Below are positions 1 to 5,688 of a stretch of DNA of 9,453 nucleotides, piece after piece (the first letter of the stretch is position 1; every line of letters begins with the position of its first letter). The notes under the pieces are model-generated. The model searched no databases and had not been told where the DNA came from. It saw nothing but the letters and a program-made list of their open reading frames with translations. Origin of the DNA: JAHDBG01 sp963922315 (GTDB lineage Bacteria > Pseudomonadota > Gammaproteobacteria > Chromatiales > Chromatiaceae); assembly GCA_963922315.1 (NCBI GenBank), contig CAWUID010000048.1, forward strand, positions 1 through 9,453. Direction: 5' to 3'. Made by a program: the position numbers and the translations under genes.

Positions 1-58
1 GATGACTTTGGCCAGCTTTGCCTTCCGATTAGGCTGCTGAAACTCTAAACTCTAGAAT

Positions 59-63
59 GGTGA
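59..63 (+). promoter_or_regulatory. Shine-Dalgarno supporting the TTG start at 70
   Basis: GGTGA lies six bases before TTG at 70-72. It decides the start, because the frame has a stop at 61-63 and no ATG occurs near the expected N-terminus. A seven-codon ATG frame (57-80) overlaps this start and ends at TAG 78-80; whether it is translated is unknown. Confidence 0.55.
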
Positions 64-69
64 TTAAAT

Positions 70-2136
70 TTGAAAAATAGTTTAATTCCTGGCGTCGTTA
101 ATAAAAGCGCTACAACATTTTATAAATATAAACACAAATTACCTGATATAAAACGCTTATCTCATCAGCTAAAAAACAATGTGTGCAACTATACGAAACA
201 ACAAATTGCAGCAGATAAGAAAAAATCAGCGCCTGCAATCGTCAGCACTGATCGTGATTTAATCATTGCCAGTACTGCTCTTGGCCTGGCTACTGCCGGC
301 AGTTTTTATCATCCATTAGCCATACTCAGCATACCCGGATTACTATGGGTAAGCACAATGAATGCACAGGATGCTTACATCAGTTATAAAAAGGGCCGTG
401 GTGTTGTCAATCTGTACACTCTGAGTACTCTTTTCTCCAGTGGCACTGTGTTAACCGGTGCTTATTTTGCGGGCAGTTTAGGGGCATTTTTTGTACGTTT
501 GAGCAAAAAGATGCTGGCTGCAACAGAAGATAATTCAGTCCGGGATTTAGTACAGGCGTTCGTACAGAAGCCGCGCTCTGTCTGGTTATGGCAAGCCGGC
601 AGCGAAGTTGAAGTCAGGCTGGATCAGATATCCGCGCAGGATGTGATTATCGTACATTCCGGAGAAGCGGTGCCATGTGATGGCAGGGTACTGGCTGGTG
701 AAGCAGAAATTGACCAGAGCATGCTGACTGGTGAGTCAGAATTGATACTGAAACAGTCAGGTGATCAGGTATTCGCTGCAACTTTAGTGTTATCCGGTCG
801 CCTGGAGGTACAGGTAGAAAAGACTGGCCAGGACACGATAGCGGCAAATATTGGCAAATTGTTACACCAGACCACAGAATTTAAACAACAGATTGTTTCC
901 TGGGGTGAACATATTGCGGACAGATCAGCACGCATTACAGTAACACTGAGTGCACTGAGTTTACCCTTGTTTGGTATGACAACAGCACTGACACTGCTGA
1001 ACGCCAGCTTTGGCATTTATATGATGGCATTAGGCCCATTAAGTATGCTGCGCTTTTTAAGCCAGGCGAGTCAATCTGGTATTCTGATTAAAGATGGTCG
1101 TTCTTTACAGTTACTGAGTGAAATTGACACTGTCATTTTCGACAAAACAGGCACTTTAACAGAAGATACCTTACAAGTTTTCGAAATTCATAGTCTGAGT
1201 GAATATAGTAAGGCCACGCTATTAGCGGTAGCCGCAGCTGCGGAGTATCGACAAAGCCACCCGGTTGCACTGGCTATTCTGGCAGCAGCGGAAGAGCAAC
1301 AGCTAACCGTCCCTGAAATATCACAGACTGAGCTGAAAGTAGGGTATGGCGTCAGTGTACAGATACCATCAGATCAGCAGTATGGCGAAAATATACTGCC
1401 GACAGGGTGCCGGGTGCGGGTAGGTAGTGCTCGCTATATGGCATGTCATGACATTGATACAAGCTCAGCATACCATCTGATTGATACCGCCCGGACGTCA
1501 GGAGAGACTTTGGCTTATATTGCCATAAATGGTCAACTTGCCGGTGTGATACAGTTGCAGGCAGTGATCCGCTCCGAAGCCAGTGACATGGTACACAGTT
1601 TGCAGCAGCGTGGTTTAGAAGTCGCAATTATCTCCGGGGATCGTCAGCAACCCACGCAACAACTAGCAGAACAGTTAGGCATTACAACCTGGTTTGCTGA
1701 AATACTGCCTGCTGATAAGGCGGATATTATTCAAAGCTATCAGCAACAGGGAAAATCAGTTTGTTATATCGGCGATGGTATGAATGATGCTATCGCCCTG
1801 AAACAAGCGAATGTCTCTATCTCGCTCCAGGGTGCCGCTCAGGTAGCAACAGATATCGCACAAATTTTGTTATTGCAAAAAAATCTGGGCCAGATTGTGC
1901 AGAGTATGGTATTAGCTGAGCAATATAAAAAGACCATACAGCAAACTCAGGTGATCACCACCATTCCCGGCGTGATTACAGTGTTGGGCGCCTGCTTTTA
2001 TGGATTAGGTGTCACTCAGTCGGTGATGTTAAATGGCCTGAGCTTATCGCTTGGCGCCGCTAATACATTCCGTGCTGGTAATCAGACCAGGACAAGAATA
2101 CTGAAACAAAAGAATCAACCGCGCATTACCAGATAA
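70..2136 (+). CDS. P1B-like heavy-metal P-type ATPase lacking a CPx motif
   Basis: An inner-membrane ATP-driven transporter, probably of a transition metal ion; the ion cannot be told from the sequence. P-type hallmarks are present: actuator motif TGES (residues 220-223), phosphorylation motif DKTGT with Asp358, the P1B-type His-Pro (397-398) followed by a GxG segment (425-427) in the nucleotide domain, and hinge GDGMND (568-573). Hydrophobic segments at about 62-80, 81-97, 113-130, 131-145, 288-310, 312-332, 628-648 and 650-668 fit the eight-helix P1B plan. The helix before the P domain reads MALGPLSML (318-326) where metal ATPases usually carry Cys-Pro-Cys, and there is no N-terminal CxxC metal-binding domain. 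The start is TTG: the frame is closed by TGA at 61-63, and GGTGA at 59-63 is a good Shine-Dalgarno six bases upstream. The 5' end is very AT-rich (14 G/C of 60 at 121-180). Family call firm, substrate unknown. Confidence 0.9.
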   Translation: MKNSLIPGVVNKSATTFYKYKHKLPDIKRLSHQLKNNVCNYTKQQIAADKKKSAPAIVSTDRDLIIASTALGLATAGSFYHPLAILSIPGLLWVSTMNAQDAYISYKKGRGVVNLYTLSTLFSSGTVLTGAYFAGSLGAFFVRLSKKMLAATEDNSVRDLVQAFVQKPRSVWLWQAGSEVEVRLDQISAQDVIIVHSGEAVPCDGRVLAGEAEIDQSMLTGESELILKQSGDQVFAATLVLSGRLEVQVEKTGQDTIAANIGKLLHQTTEFKQQIVSWGEHIADRSARITVTLSALSLPLFGMTTALTLLNASFGIYMMALGPLSMLRFLSQASQSGILIKDGRSLQLLSEIDTVIFDKTGTLTEDTLQVFEIHSLSEYSKATLLAVAAAAEYRQSHPVALAILAAAEEQQLTVPEISQTELKVGYGVSVQIPSDQQYGENILPTGCRVRVGSARYMACHDIDTSSAYHLIDTARTSGETLAYIAINGQLAGVIQLQAVIRSEASDMVHSLQQRGLEVAIISGDRQQPTQQLAEQLGITTWFAEILPADKADIIQSYQQQGKSVCYIGDGMNDAIALKQANVSISLQGAAQVATDIAQILLLQKNLGQIVQSMVLAEQYKKTIQQTQVITTIPGVITVLGACFYGLGVTQSVMLNGLSLSLGAANTFRAGNQTRTRILKQKNQPRITR

Positions 2137-2137
2137 T

Positions 2138-3133
2138 TCATACCACACCGGCAGCCAGCAGGTCATGCATATGTACCGCACCAACCAGTTTGTTATTATC
2201 AATCACTAGTAAGGCATTGACCTGTTGATCCTGCATCAGCTTCAGTGCTTCGGCAGCCAGTTTATCCGGATGAATATGCAGGCCAGGGCGTGTCATGAGT
2301 GCATCAATGCTGGCCTGATATAAGTCTTGCTGATTGGCCAGGCAGCGACGCAGATCACCATCAGTAAACACACCTAGTACCTGGTCTTGCTGAGAAACAA
2401 CAGCCGTCATACCTAACCCTTTCGCACTCATTTCGATCAGTGCTGCGGACATGCTGGCATCTGCGCTGACTTGTGGGATACGCTCACCCGTATGCATGAC
2501 ATCACTGGCGCGCAATAACAAACGCCGCCCCAGACTACCGCCGGGATGGGATAACGCAAAGTCTTCCGGAGTAAAACCACGGGCCTGCAATAACACCACT
2601 GCGAGTGCGTCACCCATCACCAGCGCCGCTGTAGTGCTGGCAGTCGGTGCCAGGTCCAGTGGGCAGGCCTCACGGGAGATGTTCAGGGTGAGCGATATGT
2701 CAGCTTGTTTTGCCAGAGTCGAATCTTGGTTGCCAGTCAGGCTGATCAGCGGTATACCGAGCCGTTTGATCAGGGGCAGGATGGTGAGTAGTTCGGCAGT
2801 TTCACCAGAGTGGGAGAGAGCCAGGACAACATCAGCAGGGGTCAGCATCCCTAAGTCGCCATGGCTGGCTTCGGCGGGGTGAACAAAGAAGGCGGGGGTG
2901 CCGGTACTGGCGAGAGTCGCGGCAATTTTGTGACCGATATGACCGGATTTTCCCATCCCGATGACAATCACACGTCCGTTGCAGGCCAGGATAGCTTGGC
3001 AGGCAGACACAAACGACTCATCCAGTTGGGCTTCAAGCTGGCGGACAGCATCGGCTTCAATCCGGATCACTTGCCTGGCCCGATCCAGCATGTCAGACGA
3101 TGTAGCGTCTGATACTGTGCAGAAGCTGGTCAT
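2138..3133 (-). CDS. kdsD: D-arabinose-5-phosphate isomerase (SIS plus two CBS domains)
   Basis: Interconverts D-ribulose 5-phosphate and D-arabinose 5-phosphate in the cytoplasm, the first step of Kdo synthesis for lipopolysaccharide. The 331-residue product matches the E. coli enzyme in length (328) and layout: an SIS sugar-isomerase domain at about 45-180 and two CBS domains at about 210-331. The SIS domain includes GMGKSGHIG (59-67), HPAEASHGD (85-93) and SHSGET (107-112). Residues matching the known E. coli catalytic set Lys59, Glu111, Glu152 and His193 are all present with a constant offset of three: Lys62, Glu114, Glu155 and His196. The C-terminus HMHDLL..GVV is typical. It starts with ATG seven bases after the stop of the adenylate-kinase homologue, without a clear Shine-Dalgarno, so coupled translation is likely. 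kdsC and the lpt genes, its neighbours in E. coli, are not adjacent here. Its stop is one base from the convergent ATPase stop. Confidence 0.96.
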   Translation of the reverse strand: MTSFCTVSDATSSDMLDRARQVIRIEADAVRQLEAQLDESFVSACQAILACNGRVIVIGMGKSGHIGHKIAATLASTGTPAFFVHPAEASHGDLGMLTPADVVLALSHSGETAELLTILPLIKRLGIPLISLTGNQDSTLAKQADISLTLNISREACPLDLAPTASTTAALVMGDALAVVLLQARGFTPEDFALSHPGGSLGRRLLLRASDVMHTGERIPQVSADASMSAALIEMSAKGLGMTAVVSQQDQVLGVFTDGDLRRCLANQQDLYQASIDALMTRPGLHIHPDKLAAEALKLMQDQQVNALLVIDNNKLVGAVHMHDLLAAGVV

Positions 3134-3140
3134 GCTGCGG

Positions 3141-3803
3141 TTATGAGTGGGCAGCTTGGTGTGCTTTGATATGTTCCTGCGTGATCTTCCAGAGTGTCGC
3201 TAAATCGTCACCCTGATCCGGTATCTGAGTCAGAATCTTTTCTGCGTCATAATGGGCAAGCACAGGCGCCATCTGGATATCATATAAGCGCAGTCGGTTG
3301 CTGATCGTTTCTTCATAGTCTGCCGGACGTTGTTTAAGGCGCCCGCCACACTCATCACACACCCGATCTACCAGAGGCGGATTCGTATACAGGTTATATT
3401 CTGCGCCACAGTGAGTACATTGAATATAGCCTACCTGCCGTTCGACCAGCGCATCATTATCCACCTGCAAGTTAAATACCAGATCCACTGCACGACTTTC
3501 TTCAGCGAGCAGATTACGCAACAGTTCTATCTGATTTTCATTCTGCGGCAGGTCGTGCAGCACATAACCAGCCGGATGTTTCAGGCCAGACCACTGGTGA
3601 CGTAACGCAGCAAAGGTTAATTCATCTGAGCTGCGACCGTGTTCGCGAGCTTCTTTCGCAATGTGGCCCAGATCGGAGTTTTCTGCCGCAACCTGATCCA
3701 GGGCATCATTCGGATTGACGAGGGAAAGCTGACAGTTGCTGGCAATCTTACCTGCCAACGCCAGCGTGCTGGTGCCTGGTGGTCCGAGTAGCACAATCTG
3801 CAT
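3141..3803 (-). CDS. Adenylate-kinase homologue with zinc-ribbon LID, probably catalytically dead
   Basis: The 220-residue product has the overall length and fold signature of adenylate kinase. The N-terminus MQIVLLGPPG aligns with the P-loop strand, and the LID carries a Cys4 zinc ribbon (Cys129, Cys132, Cys149, Cys152), as in Gram-positive-type enzymes, followed by YEETISNRL (163-171). The nucleotide-binding residues are largely missing. The P-loop continues TSTLA instead of (A/S)GKGT, so the Walker A lysine is Thr13. The AMP-site TGD..R has become PND..D (31-36). DGFPR has become HDLPQ (83-87). The arginine pair before the LID ribbon has become Tyr126-Ile127. Arg159 and Arg170 remain. The frame is open throughout, so this is not a sequencing artefact or a decayed gene. 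AGGA seven bases before ATG 3803 supports the start. It probably forms an operon with kdsD. I infer a regulatory, structural or altered-substrate role; a true adk would be elsewhere. Confidence 0.85.
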   Translation of the reverse strand: MQIVLLGPPGTSTLALAGKIASNCQLSLVNPNDALDQVAAENSDLGHIAKEAREHGRSSDELTFAALRHQWSGLKHPAGYVLHDLPQNENQIELLRNLLAEESRAVDLVFNLQVDNDALVERQVGYIQCTHCGAEYNLYTNPPLVDRVCDECGGRLKQRPADYEETISNRLRLYDIQMAPVLAHYDAEKILTQIPDQGDDLATLWKITQEHIKAHQAAHS

Positions 3804-3827
3804 GGGTATTCCTGTTCCGGATATAAA

Positions 3828-3947
3828 GGAAACCTCTGAAAACTACTGTGCTTGCAAAAACTTCGTTGAAAAATGCTCATGTACGCTTTGTACACTGTAC
3901 TTTTCCGCCTCGTCTTTGCTTCGCTCGCGACGTTTTCAGAGGTGCCC
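3828..3947. repeat. 120-base palindromic dispersed element, copy 1
   Basis: It aligns without gaps to 7936-8055 with 12 mismatches that I count (about 90% identity), in the same orientation. The right end CGTTTTCAGAGGTGCCC (3931-3947) is the exact reverse complement of the left end of copy 2, so the ancestral element had terminal inverted repeats of at least 17 bases; this copy's left end has diverged. Nested internal complementarities converge on the centre, where TGTAC and GTACA face each other. It has no coding capacity beyond spurious short frames. Its left edge is 24 bases upstream of the ATG of the adenylate-kinase homologue. Likely a MITE-like or REP-like element. Confidence 0.85.
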
Positions 3948-4033
3948 TGAAGACAATTAAAGCAATGATTTCCGATTTTCTAAAAAGGCAATGTTTGAAT
4001 GATGACCTGAGTTTGCATAATCCCTTTTATTTT

Positions 4034-4048
4034 CAGTCACAAAGACTG
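4034..4048. other. Small hairpin just past the toxin stop
   Basis: CAGTC-ACAAA-GACTG is a perfect five-base-pair inverted repeat three bases beyond the PIN gene stop. On the minus strand it is followed by A-rich rather than T-rich sequence, so it is not a canonical intrinsic terminator. The rest of 3948-4050 shows no gene. Confidence 0.3.
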
Positions 4049-4050
4049 CT

Positions 4051-4479
4051 TCAGTAGTACGAAAATTCCTGACCATTACACATAATGAAATCCCTGGGGG
4101 TAACAATGGATGTTCCCTCGAAGGGATGCAGGGGCAAAAGATGCTTTTTATCACCCGTGATCAGATACGCTGCCTGACAGGCAACGGCAACCTCAAGGAA
4201 CCGATTATCAGAGTCATCAATACTGGCGGAAACAGGTCTCTCAGGTCGCACAAAGTGCAGATTTGACTCCAGCATAGTGTCTAAGAATGTATATCTGGCA
4301 TTTGGAGAGGCGAACCGATCAAACGACGAACGTGCGAAAACAGTAGTGAGTTCCTCAAATGTTTTCCGGGAAAAAAATATGTCATGATTATGAATACAAC
4401 GGTTCACCATTTCCCGAATGGAAGATTGCGGAAAAAGTGCTGCACTAACGTAGACATTAGTATCAATAACGAGCTTCAT
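4051..4479 (-). CDS. PIN-domain toxin (putative ribonuclease)
   Basis: A 142-residue protein of the PIN family, COG1569-like, expected to be the ribonuclease toxin of a type II toxin-antitoxin pair. Acidic residues of the PIN active site are visible: Asp6 in the N-terminal VIDTN, Glu42 or Glu43 in FEEL, Asp91 in the DDSDNRFLE segment (88-96), and Asp110 in ITGD (107-110). The length is usual for the family. Its ATG (4477-4479) overlaps the TGA of the upstream antitoxin (4476-4478) in an ATGA junction, which implies translational coupling and a controlled ratio of the two proteins. The family call rests on motifs. The RNA target is unknown, and toxicity is inferred from family and context. Confidence 0.88.
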   Translation of the reverse strand: MKLVIDTNVYVSAALFPQSSIREMVNRCIHNHDIFFSRKTFEELTTVFARSSFDRFASPNARYTFLDTMLESNLHFVRPERPVSASIDDSDNRFLEVAVACQAAYLITGDKKHLLPLHPFEGTSIVTPRDFIMCNGQEFSYY

Positions 4480-4796
4480 GCGGTATTACGGAAATAATCT
4501 TCCCCCAGAAGTTCGAGGACTTCTGCTTCATCCGTTTGCAACAGTTCCATTGCTTCGGGAAGGGTTGGTTTCGGGGCAGCATCTACTTCCGCACAGAGCA
4601 CCCGAAAGGCATCACAGAGCTGCTTTTTTGCTTGCCGTTTTTCTTGCTGAACCAATGCATCAAAACGGTATTGGTCAATAAATCCACCGACAGGACGACC
4701 ATTACGAGTAATACGCACCGGCGCACGCTGGGCAGCTTCGAGAACTTCCCCAAAGCAGTTTTTGGCTTGTCGGGCTGGATAGGTTTTGATCTGCAT
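4476..4796 (-). CDS. Phd/YefM-type antitoxin
   Basis: A 106-residue protein whose N-terminal half fits the Phd/YefM DNA-binding fold: ARQAKNCFGEVLEAAQ (8-23) followed by the strand VRITRNGRPVGGFI (27-40), the segment most typical of the family. The C-terminal half is helical and acidic (AEVLELLGEDYF, 91-102) and would be the toxin-binding region. At 106 residues it is longer than classical Phd (about 73-85). It is encoded immediately upstream of, and overlapping, the PIN toxin gene. In such pairs the antitoxin, alone or with toxin, represses its own promoter; the inverted repeats at 4842-4876 are candidate operators. The start ATG at 4796 has only a poor Shine-Dalgarno, but the N-terminus aligns well with the family. 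Confidence 0.85.
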   Translation of the reverse strand: MQIKTYPARQAKNCFGEVLEAAQRAPVRITRNGRPVGGFIDQYRFDALVQQEKRQAKKQLCDAFRVLCAEVDAAPKPTLPEAMELLQTDEAEVLELLGEDYFRNTA

Positions 4797-4841
4797 ATTC
4801 AGGAATCTTTACTATTAAAGCGAAACACCATTTTAAGAGTA

Positions 4842-4876
4842 GCTCTAAGAGCCACATAGTGTCAAGCACTCACTAT
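4842..4876 (-). promoter_or_regulatory. Candidate promoter/operator of the toxin-antitoxin pair
   Basis: On the minus strand a perfect TTGACA (4865-4860) could be a -35 box, but the best partner at 18 bases, TACTCT (4841-4836), is a weak -10. Two inverted repeats sit here: GCTCT-A-AGAGC (4842-4852), and ATAGTG/CACTAT separated by nine bases (4856-4876), the second overlapping the -35 box. Paired palindromes over a promoter are typical of autoregulated Phd-type operons. Assignment is by position and symmetry only. Confidence 0.4.
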
Positions 4877-4897
4877 AGTAGGGGGGTGCGATTCAAA

Positions 4898-4915
4898 CTG
4901 ATGTGGAATCATCAG
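4898..4915 (-). other. Hairpin downstream of rlmB, possible weak terminator
   Basis: CTGATG-TGGAAT-CATCAG is a perfect six-base-pair inverted repeat 22 bases past the rlmB stop. On the minus strand it is followed by TTTG only, so termination would be weak. Together with the promoter region it accounts for the gap 4797-4937. Confidence 0.25.
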
Positions 4916-4937
4916 AGGGGCATGAAACTCAATGATA

Positions 4938-5666
4938 TCAACTACGCTGCCGCAAAGCTTCATACAGGCACACCCCGGCAGCGACCGATACATTCAGGCT
5001 TTCGACCTGGCCCTGCATCGGCAAACGTAATAACTGATCGCAACAGGTGCGGGTCAGGCGTCGCAGCCCCTGATCTTCACTGCCGAGTACCAGGGCCAGT
5101 GGCCCGGTCAGATCAGTCTGATACAGACTCACTTCACCGTCTTCGGCCAGACCAGACACGATCAGTCCATGCTGTTGTTGTAGCCGTTGCAGGGTACGTA
5201 CCAGGTTGGTGACCTGAATAAAGCACACGGTCGCTGCGGCACCACTCGCCACTTTGCAGACAGCCGGAGTGCGCCCGACACTGTGTTTGTTCGGAACCAG
5301 CACCGCATCCGCCCCCACCGCATCGGCTACCCGAAAACAGGCTCCCAGATTATGCGGATCTGTGACGCGATCCAGAACCAGCAACAACGGCGGCTGTTCC
5401 ATCTGGCTGAGCAATTCATCCAGTGTGGTTTCATTGCCAACGGGTGGCAACTCCACCTGAGCGGCAATCCCCTGATGATTGACTGACCCCAACTGACGCT
5501 GTAGCGCTTGCATATCGGTATATTCGACCGGTATGCCACGCTGTTGCGCCTGGGTGATCAGACCATGCTGATGCGGCCGCCGTGCCACCGCAATCAGTCG
5601 TTGCATCCGACCATGTTGTATCGCGCTGCGCACCGCGTGTATGCCGCCAATCCAGCAAGTCGACAT
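4938..5666 (-). CDS. rlmB: 23S rRNA 2'-O-methyltransferase (Gm2251)
   Basis: A SpoU/TrmH-family (SPOUT) methyltransferase that uses S-adenosylmethionine to methylate the 2'-OH of G2251 in the 23S rRNA P loop. The three SpoU motifs are present: motif 1 LVLDRVTDPHNLGACFR with its conserved Asn and Arg, motif 2 LALVLGSEDQGLRRL, and motif 3 ESLNVSVAAGVCLYEALR with the trefoil-knot SLNVS. The N-terminal substrate-binding domain begins WIGGIHAV. The ATG at 5666 gives 242 residues, against 243 in E. coli, and MST..IGGIHAV matches the family N-terminus. ATGs at 5684 and 5681 are in frame and closer to the rnr stop (5689), so a 248-residue form is possible; none has a clear Shine-Dalgarno. The longer frame up to 5840 merely overlaps rnr. 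It follows rnr directly, as in E. coli. Confidence 0.94.
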   Translation of the reverse strand: MSTCWIGGIHAVRSAIQHGRMQRLIAVARRPHQHGLITQAQQRGIPVEYTDMQALQRQLGSVNHQGIAAQVELPPVGNETTLDELLSQMEQPPLLLVLDRVTDPHNLGACFRVADAVGADAVLVPNKHSVGRTPAVCKVASGAAATVCFIQVTNLVRTLQRLQQQHGLIVSGLAEDGEVSLYQTDLTGPLALVLGSEDQGLRRLTRTCCDQLLRLPMQGQVESLNVSVAAGVCLYEALRQRS

Positions 5667-5688
5667 TGTTTTGTTTTGCATCATTGGT

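Noticed and set aside
1..48. Possible tail of an upstream plus-strand gene ending at TAA 46-48
   Set aside because: Only 15 codons, no recognisable sequence, and another frame (stop at 37-39) fits as well; it cannot be called.
3828..3947. CRISPR repeat or small-RNA gene interpretation of the palindrome
   Set aside because: The copies are 4 kb apart with no spacers, and there is no promoter or terminator evidence for an independent RNA.
4034..4048. Intrinsic terminator for the toxin gene
   Set aside because: The stem has only five A/T-containing pairs and is followed by A-rich, not T-rich, sequence in the direction of transcription.
3848..4057. Short plus-strand frame across palindrome copy 1, with a similar one at 7866-8063
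   Set aside because: The similar peptides come only from the shared repeat; there is no ribosome site and the similarity ends where the repeat ends.
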